64,000 bases of DNA from Weeksellaceae bacterium (GCA_022013695.1 JAKLPS010000004.1:1-64000), one strand, 5' to 3'; counted from the first letter of the stretch, positions 1-9,726 are shown. Translations and numbers: made by a program. Notes: generated by a model not told the origin, from the letters alone.

Positions 1-363
1 ATTTTTGCGATAGTTGGATGGATAATTGCCCACAGATTTACAGCAGAAAGAGACAGAAAAAACAAAAAAAGAGAAATCACACTTCAACATTTAATTTCTT
101 CCTATCAAATATTAACTCACGAAATTTCACATAGACCAACATCAAAAGAAAGGAATGATAAGTTCGAAAAAGCAATAACTGACATCCAATTATTTGGGAC
201 ACCTTATCAGGTTGAATTAGTAATAAAATTATCTATAGATGTGCCCGCAGGAAACGCATGGGAATTGGATTCGTTAATAAATGATTTGAGAAGTGATTTG
301 AGAAAAGAACTTGACTTAAAGCAAGTTAATGGAAATGTAAATTGGTTGAGGTTTAGAGAATAA
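1..363 (+). CDS. hypothetical protein, 3' part only (5' end outside window)
   Basis: Open frame from base 1: IFAIVGWIIAHRFTAERDRKNKKREITLQHLISSYQ...NWLRFRE, stop taa 361-363; N-terminal TM segment. Confidence 0.75.
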   Translation: MFAIVGWIIAHRFTAERDRKNKKREITLQHLISSYQILTHEISHRPTSKERNDKFEKAITDIQLFGTPYQVELVIKLSIDVPAGNAWELDSLINDLRSDLRKELDLKQVNGNVNWLRFRE

Positions 364-741
364 AATACTTTTGGTAGAACAGCTTTTTTTTATTGTATGA
401 ATCTTTTTGTGTATTTGTTGATAGATTATCTCATTTTCGTATCTTTACAAAACAAATGAGAATCATTACAAATGACCATTTTTATGATCTAATACCATCT
501 CACAGAAAAAACATCGCCAGCATCAAACCACGAATGGTAAAAAAACAGAGCCAAAAATAATCTTTAGAACGCCAAGACGTACAAACAACCGCTCGGCTAT
601 AAGCAAGTTTTATCCAGAAATTATTGGGCTTGAATGCGACTGCAGAATTATGGGATTATACCGGTTATGACGGAATATTTTAGGCGAAAAAAATCCAACC
701 GGCATCTGAAAAATACTAAGTAAAACTTTAAAATTTGTAAT

Positions 742-1095
742 ATGAAGACCCTGTCAGTGATGCACATGCTTTTTGTTCAGGATATGGACAGAGCCATCAA
801 CTTCTACGAAAAAACCTTTACCCTAAAGACATTACAAAAATCACCTTTTTGGACCAATCTGGATTGTGGACACGGCCTAGTAGCTCTATGTTCGGCTGGC
901 AACAAAACAGAATTAAAAGAAACCGTACTAATTCTCGAGGTAGATAATTACAAGGAAGCCATCAAGAGAATTGAGCAGAATGGGGGCCAAGTCATCCAAG
1001 TGGGCGAACCCTATCCCGGCGTTCCAATCTACAATGTGGTTTTTATCGACACAGAAAATAATCAAGTGACTGCTTCCCAAAAGGCTAAAGAATAA
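742..1095 (+). CDS. VOC/glyoxalase superfamily protein
   Basis: ORF 117 aa; FVQDMDRAINFYEKTF ... NVVFIDTENNQVTASQ pattern of the glyoxalase/bleomycin-resistance fold. Confidence 0.85.
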   Translation: MKTLSVMHMLFVQDMDRAINFYEKTFTLKTLQKSPFWTNLDCGHGLVALCSAGNKTELKETVLILEVDNYKEAIKRIEQNGGQVIQVGEPYPGVPIYNVVFIDTENNQVTASQKAKE

Positions 1096-1268
1096 ATTGT
1101 AGTCCATTCTAAAACCTTGATGAACCAGCCCGTTGCATCACTTTCCTACAACATCGAAAAACGGCGAGCAGTACATCGCAGGAAAAGAAAAAGGTTGAGA
1201 TGCTAAAAAAAGCAACAAAACCGGAGTTTTGAAAATTGATTAGATAGGATAAAAAAGCAACTGAAAAA

Positions 1269-1604
1269 ATGAAAAAGATTTTAATATCAACCAGCATTTT
1301 GGTGACCGCTGTTTTTGCAAATGCGCAAAAAATATATTCGGTTGAATACGAAAATCAGGCGGATATCAAAGTCTTTGTAGTGCCGTACGAAAACCAAGCA
1401 GACTTGAACGTTTACAAAGTAAAATATCAAAACCAAGCGGGCGCCAATGATGGTAAGTGGTTTTTTACAAGCTATTCAAACCAAGCAAAAAAGAAGGTAT
1501 ATTTTGTAGAATATGCAAATCAGGCGGATCTAAAGATCTACTTTGTAAACTACGAAAACCAAGCAGGATGGAAAAATTCATCTAAAAAAAGTCTGCTTTA
1601 TTAG
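1269..1604 (+). CDS. secreted 13-residue-repeat protein, DUF6150 (septoil-knot)-like
   Basis: Signal peptide then six units of [VI]YxVxYxNQADLK; C-terminus AGWKNSSKKSLLY. Confidence 0.75.
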   Translation: MKKILISTSILVTAVFANAQKIYSVEYENQADIKVFVVPYENQADLNVYKVKYQNQAGANDGKWFFTSYSNQAKKKVYFVEYANQADLKIYFVNYENQAGWKNSSKKSLLY

Positions 1605-1612
1605 ACGCCCCC

Positions 1613-1684
1613 GCTACTGCACAAATCCTTTTGGGTGCTGTATTGATTCCAAATCAGACATTATAGAAAATCGCCCATTCCCTA
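1613..1684. repeat. dispersed repeat copy 1 (diverged)
   Basis: gctactgcacaaatccttttgggtgctg...aaatcagacattatagaaaa..attccct aligns with 2034-2104. Confidence 0.5.
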
Positions 1685-1750
1685 GATGTATTTGTAAATA
1701 TAACGAAAATTCTAATCGACGTTTAAGATTTTCATATTCTGACAAATTTA

Positions 1751-1780
1751 AAAAACAGGAAGTCTAAAAAGCCTGTTTTT
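1751..1780. terminator. hairpin aaaaacagg / cctgttttt, terminator-like
   Basis: 9-bp perfect stem 1751-1759/1772-1780. Confidence 0.45.
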
Positions 1781-1810
1781 GAAGATTTGAGTGGACTAAA
1801 ATATGGGTTT

Positions 1811-1883
1811 TGTTCGAGTTGTGTTCGAGACGTGTTCGAGTCGGCTTCGGAAAAGGTACCGTTCTTAGGAAGCCGACTCGAAC
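1811..1883. repeat. three tgttcgag direct repeats at exact 11-nt spacing running into a 15-bp perfect inverted repeat
   Basis: tgttcgag at 1811, 1822, 1833; gttcgagtcggcttc 1834-1848 / gaagccgactcgaac 1869-1883. Confidence 0.85.
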
Positions 1884-2033
1884 AAATCTGCAACCTGACT
1901 CGAAGACAGTACGAATCTGAACAGAAAAAAACCATCTCACAACACTTTATCTAAATTATCATTTTCGTAAAATATTCGACCATTGTTTTGTAAAAATACA
2001 TTAGCTGTTTAATATTTTGATTGCTACCTCTAT

Positions 2034-2104
2034 CGCTACCGCACGAATCCTTTCGTGTGGTCTAATAGTTACAAATCAAACATTCTAAAAACTACAATTC
2101 CCTC
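2034..2104. repeat. dispersed repeat copy 2, with ccgcacgaa-tcct-ttcgtgtgg hairpin
   Basis: cgctaccgcacgaatcctttcgtgtggtct...aaatcaaacattctaaaaa; stem 2039-2047/2052-2060. Confidence 0.5.
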
Positions 2105-2356
2105 CAAAACACCTTCTTAGCAAAACAATCATTAGCACTGCTATATTATGGCAATCTTCAGCACCGAAAAACCAAATACCCTTTTTGCACAGCCATACAA
2201 AAGATGAGATGAGCAGCGTAACCATCATTCAGTCAACCCTCGGAATGGCAGATTTTGATGCAGCTTTCTTGATGCTCAAAATGCAGCGCGTCAAAGAAAA
2301 AGCTGAACTGATTTTAACCAATCGGAAAACAAACCATCAAACGAACAAATCGTTGT

Positions 2357-3427
2357 ATGATGAAGTCTATCCTATTTCTCCCATTAGTCATTTTGTTGGC
2401 AAGCTGCAGTTCCACGGACGACGAAATCCCAATTGCGCCATCGGACTCTATGTATTTCCCTTCCAACACCAGTTCTACCTGGGAAACCCAGTCGATCGCG
2501 AGCTTAGGATGGAATCAAAACGCAGTGCAACCACTGAAGGATTATCTGAATGAAAAGCACACCAAATCTTTTATGATTCTGGTGAATGGCCGGATCGTGA
2601 TGGAGGAATATTTTAACGGTCATAATGCCTCTGCCGAATGGGAATGGAACAGCGCTGGAAAAACTTTGGTTGCCACTACCACTGGAATCGCCCAACAAGA
2701 AGGATTGCTGAACATCAATAGCAAGGCATCCGACTATTTGGGTACCGAATGGACCAGTATGCCATTGGAAAAAGAAAACCTGATTACCGTGCGACACTTG
2801 CTGACAATGACATCGGGCAACGATGATACAAAAGAATATATCATCCGACCCAATATAACCTATGTTGCCGACGCCGGAACCCGATGGGCCTACAGTAATA
2901 TTTTCCAAAAATTAATGGATGTGGTTGACCATGCAAGCAATAAACCTTTCGAAACTTATTTTAACGACAAGCTAAAAAATAAAATTGGGATGGAGGGTTT
3001 TTGGAATTATGGAACGATCTACACCATCTATCACAGCACCACCCGAAGTATGGCGCGATTCGGACTTCTGGCCCTGAATAAAGGAAAATGGAACAACGAG
3101 CAAATCATTAACCAAAGCTTTTTTGATGAAAGCATCGCGACTTCGCAAAACCTCAATCCATCTTATGGCTATTTGTGGTGGCTCAACGGCAAGCCAAGCT
3201 ATATGGTTCCGGGAGAGCAAACCGTTTTTCAAGGCAATTTGGTTCCGAATGCGCCTGCGGATATGTACTCTGCAATGGGCGCGAGTGACCAGAGAATCTA
3301 TGTGATCCCCAGCAAAAAGATGGTCGTCATCAGGATGGGTGATGCCTCGGATCCTGCAAATCCTCAGTTTGCCTTATCTGGTTTCGATAGTGCACTTTGG
3401 GACAAAATCAACGCGGTCATCAACTAA
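2357..3427 (+). CDS. serine hydrolase (beta-lactamase class C / EstB type) lipoprotein
   Basis: Lipobox LLASC; SAGKT (SxxK) motif, YSN motif, class C beta-lactamase-like layout. Confidence 0.85.
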   Translation: MMKSILFLPLVILLASCSSTDDEIPIAPSDSMYFPSNTSSTWETQSIASLGWNQNAVQPLKDYLNEKHTKSFMILVNGRIVMEEYFNGHNASAEWEWNSAGKTLVATTTGIAQQEGLLNINSKASDYLGTEWTSMPLEKENLITVRHLLTMTSGNDDTKEYIIRPNITYVADAGTRWAYSNIFQKLMDVVDHASNKPFETYFNDKLKNKIGMEGFWNYGTIYTIYHSTTRSMARFGLLALNKGKWNNEQIINQSFFDESIATSQNLNPSYGYLWWLNGKPSYMVPGEQTVFQGNLVPNAPADMYSAMGASDQRIYVIPSKKMVVIRMGDASDPANPQFALSGFDSALWDKINAVIN

Positions 3428-3645
3428 GAAAAATACGACGAACCAATCCACTTTACTTTGCGAATGCTGACGGCGAAATGAAAGTTCCGTGCTCGTTTGA
3501 ATTTTGTATATTTGCGAGAGGTGTTAGTATATTTCCTCAAGTGGAAAGCTGTAAAATATAGTAATACCACTCTCAAAAATTCAACTCTTCCCAGCAAATC
3601 TAAACTTTGCTTATATTTACCTTAAATAAAAAACTTAATACTATA

Positions 3646-4725
3646 ATGGAAGCAGATTTAAATTTAAAATTAAAATTAGAACAATTACATCAACGAGTTG
3701 ATTCTTTAAAAGATCAAATTAATACCGAGGAAGCCACTAAAAATGCTTTCGTAATGCCCTTTATTCAAATTTTAGGATACGACATTTTCAATCCTACTGA
3801 GGTAATTCCCGAATTTATTTGTGATATAGGGACAAAAAAAGGTGAAAAAATTGATTATGTGATCAAAAGAGATGGAGAACCAATCCTTATAATTGAATGC
3901 AAACATTGGAAAGAAAAAGTGGACGCTCACAATTCGCAGCTGCATCGATATTACCACGTTTCGAAATCTCGATTCGGCGTTCTAACGAACGGCCATCAAT
4001 ATAATTTTTATGCAGATTTAGAAAAACCAAATATAATGGACGAAAAACCGTTTTTCACTTTAGATCTATCTAACTTACAAGATTCAGGCATGAAAATACT
4101 TGAAAAATTTTCCAAAGTTGGTTATAATTTGGAGCAAATCTTAGATTCCGCTGAAGCTTTAAAATATATCAAAGCCATAAGAAATGAATTTGAAAAAGAA
4201 CTTCAAGAACCTTCCGACGATATTGTAAGACTTCTTGTCAACAGATTTTTTGATAAACCTTTAACCGTTTCCAGATTATTTACTTTTAAAGAATATACAA
4301 GAAAAGCATTTTCAAATTCGATCAATGAATCAATAAGTTTTAGACTAAAAAACGCTTTAGATATTAATGAAAAAACACCGTCCAAAGCAGAATCGCAAGT
4401 TCCAAGTATTGATGATAATACTGAAACTCCAAAATATTTCACAACAGAAGACGAAATGGAAGGATCGCAAATTGTGAAAGCAATTCTAAGGGAAGTTTTA
4501 CCTTCATCTAGAATAGCGTTTAGAGACACTCAATCATATTTTGGAATTTTATTAGACGACAACAATCGTAAACCAATTTGTCGCTTACATTTTAATTCCT
4601 CTAATAAATATATTGAACTTTTTAACAATGGTAAGGACAATGGCGAAAAAAAACTTATTCCTTCGCTAGATGATATTTATAACTTCAAGACTGAGTTATT
4701 AGCAACCATAAAAAATTATGAATAA
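3646..4725 (+). CDS. HSDR_N-domain (PD-(D/E)XK nuclease-like) protein, stand-alone
   Basis: TEEATKNAFVMPFIQILGYDIFNPTEVIPEF...KIDYVIKRDGEPILIIECKHW; start moved from 3607 to MEADLNLK. Confidence 0.8.
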   Translation: MEADLNLKLKLEQLHQRVDSLKDQINTEEATKNAFVMPFIQILGYDIFNPTEVIPEFICDIGTKKGEKIDYVIKRDGEPILIIECKHWKEKVDAHNSQLHRYYHVSKSRFGVLTNGHQYNFYADLEKPNIMDEKPFFTLDLSNLQDSGMKILEKFSKVGYNLEQILDSAEALKYIKAIRNEFEKELQEPSDDIVRLLVNRFFDKPLTVSRLFTFKEYTRKAFSNSINESISFRLKNALDINEKTPSKAESQVPSIDDNTETPKYFTTEDEMEGSQIVKAILREVLPSSRIAFRDTQSYFGILLDDNNRKPICRLHFNSSNKYIELFNNGKDNGEKKLIPSLDDIYNFKTELLATIKNYE

Positions 4726-4808
4726 TAGTATCAGTACAAATTCAGGCGTATAAAATAGCTAAGTCATTGAACTCACAAAAACATCTAACAAAGATAAAAC
4801 ATAAAAAA

Positions 4809-5252
4809 ATGACTGGTAACAAAAAGGAATTTATAAAACAAGTTATTGAACAAAATATCCCAATTCATAAATTCTTAGGATTAGAAATGTTGGTTCTCGA
4901 AAAAGGCTTTGTACGGGTGCGTGTGCCCTTCCGCGAGGAGGTGGTAGGAGATTTCAGACGAAACCGATGGCACGGCGGGATTATCGCCACCATTATGGAT
5001 TCCGTAGGAGGCATCGTGGGCGGCACGCATTTCAAAACATTTGAAGACAAGATTGTCACCATCGATCTCAGAATCGATTACCTGAAAGGTGCCGAAGCCG
5101 AAGCCATCATTGTAGAAGGAAAAATCGTGCGCTTGGGAAACCGGATATTAGTAACCAAAATGAAAGCCTTCCAAAATGAAGAACTCATCGCAGAAGGAAA
5201 AGGCGTCTATAATTTTTTGCGAATGGAGCATCCAAAAACGCCGGAAAGCTAA
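4809..5252 (+). CDS. PaaI-like hotdog thioesterase
   Basis: RWHGGIIATIMDSVGGIVGG hotdog helix and HGG motif; start moved from 4767. Confidence 0.85.
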   Translation: MTGNKKEFIKQVIEQNIPIHKFLGLEMLVLEKGFVRVRVPFREEVVGDFRRNRWHGGIIATIMDSVGGIVGGTHFKTFEDKIVTIDLRIDYLKGAEAEAIIVEGKIVRLGNRILVTKMKAFQNEELIAEGKGVYNFLRMEHPKTPES

Positions 5253-5328
5253 TGCTTGCAGACTGAAGTTTATAAAAAAAGATGAACTTTCGCTCATCCT
5301 TTTATATTTTGAAGATCAAGAGATCATT

Positions 5329-6708
5329 CTACTTCGCAGTGGTTACCACTGTGTTTTTCAGCCAGTTGCTGTGGAATTTGCAATCTTTGTATTTATCGTC
5401 AATAGAAATAAAGATGGATGGAATCTTGTTGTTCACCCATTTCTCTACAATCTCATTTTTCTTCTTGTTCAGCGCCATATCCTTGATTCTTTCGTAGTCT
5501 GTAGAGAGTTCTAGCTGATGCGCATCGATGATATCATTGACCTGAATAATGCTGATCATCTTTCTTTTCTGCTGATCTTCCTGCTGGAAAGGTTCCGTAA
5601 TATCGTTCTTTTTGAGACCTGCTATTTGGTACGCGATCGTAGGATCCAATCCCAATTTCTCCAACTTGTCGGATCCATCTTGGTTGTTGGTCATAATGCC
5701 TGCGGAGAATTTGTTGCTCTTGTCATCCGAGAATTTGTAAGCGGCATCCTTGAAGCTTATTTTCTTAGTCATGATCAAGGTTCTGATGCTATCCATTTCT
5801 TTTCGGGCAGCCGTAATCTCTTCAGCGTTCGGTGTATTTTTAATAAGAATGTGCCTGGCATCGTATTTTTTACCATTCCTTTTGATCAGTGTGATGAGGT
5901 GATAGCCGTACTCGGACTCCACGGGATCCGATATCTCGCCCTCCTGCAAATTGAGTGTGGCGGCTTCAAATGGCTTTACCATCTGCCCCACATTGATATT
6001 TTTGTACAGGCCGCCCAGCGCCGCAGAGCCCTCGTCTTCGGAATAGATTCTCGCCTGGCTTTCGAAGCTTTCGCCTTTTTTGATATCTTCTTTTATTCTG
6101 TTGAGTTTTTCGATAATTTCCTTTTTATGAGCCTCGGAGATCTTCGGAAACATACTGATCTTCGACAGCACCACCTCATCTTTCACGTTGGGTAGCTGGA
6201 ATTTGAATTGGTTATAAAAATCGGTAACTTCGGTAGGCGTTACGTCTGCTTTTTCCGTGATTCTTCCGTATTTTGCCTGGCCATAATAGTTGTCGGCATC
6301 TATCTTTTCGATAGCGGTTTTCATCTCGTAAGAAGTCCTGAATTTGTAGGCGGCCAGCATTGCTTTTTCGTCTGGAAACTGAGACAAAATCTGCGTGTAT
6401 TTAGTTCCTGCAGATTCTTTGAGAGCGGCCGACTTGTTTTCTATCAAAGTATCTTTTTTGGCTTCGTAGATGAGTAATTTATTGTTCAGGATGCTTTCCA
6501 GAAAATCGCATCTTTCCCCGACATTGGCGCCTTGCTGTTTGGCATAGTTGGCTTGATCCTCGATGTCAGATTCCAAAACTATTTCGTCGCCAATCACGGC
6601 GGCAATTCCATCGATGAGCTGACCTTTTTTTAATTGCGCTGACAAAGTTGTATTAGACAAACACAGAATCAGGGACAATAAAAAAAGACATTTCGTGTAT
6701 TTCAACAT
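5329..6708 (-). CDS. SurA-like periplasmic peptidylprolyl isomerase
   Basis: Signal peptide; IDGIAAVIGDEIVLESDIE; two parvulin domains (VKPFEAATLNLQEGEISDPVESEYGYHLITL). Confidence 0.88.
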   Translation of the reverse strand: MLKYTKCLFLLSLILCLSNTTLSAQLKKGQLIDGIAAVIGDEIVLESDIEDQANYAKQQGANVGERCDFLESILNNKLLIYEAKKDTLIENKSAALKESAGTKYTQILSQFPDEKAMLAAYKFRTSYEMKTAIEKIDADNYYGQAKYGRITEKADVTPTEVTDFYNQFKFQLPNVKDEVVLSKISMFPKISEAHKKEIIEKLNRIKEDIKKGESFESQARIYSEDEGSAALGGLYKNINVGQMVKPFEAATLNLQEGEISDPVESEYGYHLITLIKRNGKKYDARHILIKNTPNAEEITAARKEMDSIRTLIMTKKISFKDAAYKFSDDKSNKFSAGIMTNNQDGSDKLEKLGLDPTIAYQIAGLKKNDITEPFQQEDQQKRKMISIIQVNDIIDAHQLELSTDYERIKDMALNKKKNEIVEKWVNNKIPSIFISIDDKYKDCKFHSNWLKNTVVTTAK

Positions 6709-6773
6709 TAGTTATATTTATTAAGCTGCAAAATTAAGATTATCAACCCATTCTGCTTCATTATTTGTTATAA

Positions 6774-8609
6774 TTATTTCTTAAAATTTTTGTTCAGTTC
6801 TGCCATAAAAGCCGGCTGAATCTCTACTTTGGTTTTCGCTCGCAGATCTGCAATTGTGTTTTGCAGAACTTTCTCCGTTACCGCGTCCGTCATATCGTCC
6901 TGCGCTTCGGCCTGTGTCATCTGCTGCTCTGGCAGTATCTCATCGATTGCTACCACCACATCCCGATAAGAGATTTTGGTCGTGAAGATTCCTTTTTTGA
7001 AAGGTACATTATTTTTTTTGAAGATATCAGACGATTCCTGAATTTTCCCTTGTTCAAAATGCACCAAAACCTTATTCTTATCGTTTACCAAATCTTTGTA
7101 TTTAGCTTTCAGCGCTTCCCATTTTTTCGGATCTTTCATTTCTTTTTCAATTTCTTTCAACCATTTTGGATCCGAGATGACGGCTGCTCGTGATTCTGCT
7201 CTTTTTTCCCAGACAAATTTCGACTTGTTTTCGTTGTAATAATCGGTGTAGAGTTTCGGATTATTTTTCACTTCATCTTTCAAATATTCGGAAAAGATGT
7301 ATTCAGAATAGAGATTTTTCCGAAGTTCATCTATCTGAGGTTTGATGTCTGGCAGATTGGGAAAATTCTTGGCATAGACGCCCATCACGTAACGCTGAGA
7401 CTGGTAATCTGCCAACTCCGCCCATTGGCTGGTTGGCAATTGTTCCAAGTTTTTGTATTGCGCATCAATGGCCTTTTTGAAATCTTCGTAGGTCACTTTG
7501 TTTTTTCCGTAGGTGAAGAGGATGGCCTTTGGATTTTTAGGATTGAGATAGTTTTGATAGGATTTTTTGATCTCTGCAAAATCCGGAGTTTCCACAAACT
7601 GGTCTTGTGTTTTCAGCCAACTGATCATTCGCGACGTCACTTCATCTGCATAGCTAGTCGCGAGCATTTCTTTCTGGAAAAAGCTTCTGTTGGCATCGGT
7701 AAGCGTATAAGGCTCGATATTATAAATATTAAAAATAAAATATTTGTCCCCGAAAAGAATCGGTGTTTTGGTGTAGAAATCTTTCGCGTGGCCTTTCAAA
7801 GCGCTGTAAACTTCGTCTGGCAAAATCGGCGAGCCCATCACTGCGCCTCCAGAGTTCTTCTCTTCTTCTGTGGCGCCAAACTCTTTCACCACGGCTTGGA
7901 ATTTTTTTCCAGATTCCAATTCCTTGTAGATTTTCGCTTTGTTGGCTTCATAATTGGCATCATTCGGAACGGTCAAAACGCCGAAAACCATATATCCCAA
8001 ACTCGGCCTCGAGCCCACAACTTTTGCAAAAGCAATCACATTCGGCCGGTCTACAAAAGGGGTAAAGAAATTGATGGGCGTCTTTTTGATCTGCTGATAA
8101 AGATCGTAATCCAGCATCCCTGGCTTCACATAAAATGCTTTCCCGGCATCGGGCGCCACATTTTTTGATAGAAAATCGTCCATCTTCATTTTTCCCGATT
8201 TCACCTCGTTGTACAATGCTTTGTAATCGGTTTTATCTTCTGCTTTTTTCTCTTTCATGAACAGCAAAACCTGAGTTTCCGTTTGATTAGACGCTACAAA
8301 ATCCTGCAACAAAGGATCGATAATCGGCTTTGGATAAAACTTTTGCTCTCGGAGTTCCGACATTTTTTGATTGATTGTATTCACAAAAAAAGTGAGCGTA
8401 TCGGCTTTTTTCTCTTTTGCCAATTGCTGCAACAGCAAAAATTCTACGGTGCTATTGACGGATTTGTCTGGTCCGTTGTGTTCCAGGCCGTATTTGTTTT
8501 CCTTGATGTAATCTTGTACAGAGATGCTGTCTCTGCCAACAATCAGATATTGGGAAAAAGCCATTGGTGCGGACAGCACCAAAACAACGGTGAAAAAAAT
8601 TCTCTTCAT
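6774..8609 (-). CDS. peptidylprolyl isomerase, SurA/PpiC-like
   Basis: Signal peptide MKRIFFTVVLVLSAPMAFSQ; PpiC-like segments; adjacent to the SurA-like gene. Confidence 0.75.
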   Translation of the reverse strand: MKRIFFTVVLVLSAPMAFSQYLIVGRDSISVQDYIKENKYGLEHNGPDKSVNSTVEFLLLQQLAKEKKADTLTFFVNTINQKMSELREQKFYPKPIIDPLLQDFVASNQTETQVLLFMKEKKAEDKTDYKALYNEVKSGKMKMDDFLSKNVAPDAGKAFYVKPGMLDYDLYQQIKKTPINFFTPFVDRPNVIAFAKVVGSRPSLGYMVFGVLTVPNDANYEANKAKIYKELESGKKFQAVVKEFGATEEEKNSGGAVMGSPILPDEVYSALKGHAKDFYTKTPILFGDKYFIFNIYNIEPYTLTDANRSFFQKEMLATSYADEVTSRMISWLKTQDQFVETPDFAEIKKSYQNYLNPKNPKAILFTYGKNKVTYEDFKKAIDAQYKNLEQLPTSQWAELADYQSQRYVMGVYAKNFPNLPDIKPQIDELRKNLYSEYIFSEYLKDEVKNNPKLYTDYYNENKSKFVWEKRAESRAAVISDPKWLKEIEKEMKDPKKWEALKAKYKDLVNDKNKVLVHFEQGKIQESSDIFKKNNVPFKKGIFTTKISYRDVVVAIDEILPEQQMTQAEAQDDMTDAVTEKVLQNTIADLRAKTKVEIQPAFMAELNKNFKK

Positions 8610-8661
8610 TTGTTCTATTTTGCAACCACTTTTTGGAGTGATCAAGTTTTTTAATTTTAAT

Positions 8662-9582
8662 TTAGATCGCAGATTCGAAGCTGGTCAATTCTTTGAACTG
8701 ATGGATTCTGCCGCTCAATTCTTCTTTCGTCACATTTTGGATTCTTTCGGTTCCAAATTTTTCTACCGTGAAGGAGGCCATCGCGCTTCCTACGATGATC
8801 GCAGTTTTCATACTTTCGAAACTGAAATCTCCTTTTTTCGTAAGATAGGCGGCAAATCCACCAGCGAAAGTGTCGCCAGCGCCTGTGGGGTCAAAAACTT
8901 CTTCCAAAGGCAAAGCAGGAATCGCGAAGATTTTGCCGTCGTGGAACAGCAATGCGCCGTGTTCTCCTTTTTTGATGATCACAAATTTCGGTCCCATAGT
9001 GTGGATTTTTTTTGCTGCTTTCACCAAAGAATATTCTCCGGAAAGCTGTCTCGCTTCTTCGTCGTTGATCGTGATAACATCCGTCTTAACGATTACTTTC
9101 ATCAAGTTGTCCCAGGCGATGTCCATCCAGAAATTCATGGTGTCAAGAATTACCAATTTCGGCTGGGTTTTCATTTTTTCTAAAACTGAAAGCTGAACTA
9201 CAGGATCAAGATTTCCTAACAAAAGAACTTCTGCTTCTGAAGAATGCTCAGGAACTTTTGGATCGAAGTCTGCCAAAACATTCAGTTCTGTTACCAAAGT
9301 GTCTCTCGTGTTCAGATCATTATGATATTTGCCACTCCAGAAGAAAGTTTTTCCTTCTTTTACCATTTCTACACCGTCGATATTAATGTTTTTTACGGTC
9401 ATCATATCGAGATATTCTTGCGGAAAATCGCCACCGATTACGGAAACCAAACTGACGTCTGCCTCCAAAGCGGCGGCGGCCAATCCGATATACGTCGCTG
9501 CGCCACCGAGGATTTTATCGGTTTTTCCAAAAGGTGTTTCGATGGCATCAAAGGCTACAGTTCCTACTGCTAGTAATTTCAT
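8662..9582 (-). CDS. PfkB-family sugar kinase
   Basis: GGAATYIGLAAAALEADVSLVSVIGGDF and DPTGAGDTFAGGFAAYL motifs. Confidence 0.92.
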   Translation of the reverse strand: MKLLAVGTVAFDAIETPFGKTDKILGGAATYIGLAAAALEADVSLVSVIGGDFPQEYLDMMTVKNINIDGVEMVKEGKTFFWSGKYHNDLNTRDTLVTELNVLADFDPKVPEHSSEAEVLLLGNLDPVVQLSVLEKMKTQPKLVILDTMNFWMDIAWDNLMKVIVKTDVITINDEEARQLSGEYSLVKAAKKIHTMGPKFVIIKKGEHGALLFHDGKIFAIPALPLEEVFDPTGAGDTFAGGFAAYLTKKGDFSFESMKTAIIVGSAMASFTVEKFGTERIQNVTKEELSGRIHQFKELTSFESAI

Positions 9583-9726
9583 AATTTAAGTTTTTGCTAA
9601 TATTTTTTGAACGCAAAGCGCGCAAAGTTTTTTATTAATTATACTGAATACTTTAAGTTCGCAAAGACCTAAAATTCAGTAAAGAGATTTTATCCTTTTA
9701 TTATTTTAAATCTTTATACTTTAATC

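Noticed and set aside
1811-1840. 11-nt phased repeats considered as CRISPR
   Set aside because: Repeat and spacing far too short; no cas genes in the window.
1732-1935. 67-aa minus-strand ORF over the palindromic block
   Set aside because: Composition dictated by the inverted and direct repeats; no start context or family.
2185-2553. 122-aa ORF overlapping the start of the serine hydrolase
   Set aside because: The 3' half is an out-of-frame read of the hydrolase; the N-terminal half may be a decayed fragment. Not called as a gene.
3646-4725. Type I restriction-modification system
   Set aside because: Only an HsdR N-terminal-type domain is present; no hsdM, hsdS or helicase region nearby.
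5518-6195. 225-aa plus-strand ORF antisense to the SurA-like gene
   Set aside because: Shadow frame of a well-supported coding gene; low-complexity Phe/Ile-rich composition and no recognisable domain. The same applies to 6861..7193, 7425..8168, 8524..9183, 15096..15803, 16945..17454, 24531..25526, 28342..28950, 34950..35459, 43445..43918, 61141..61704 and similar.
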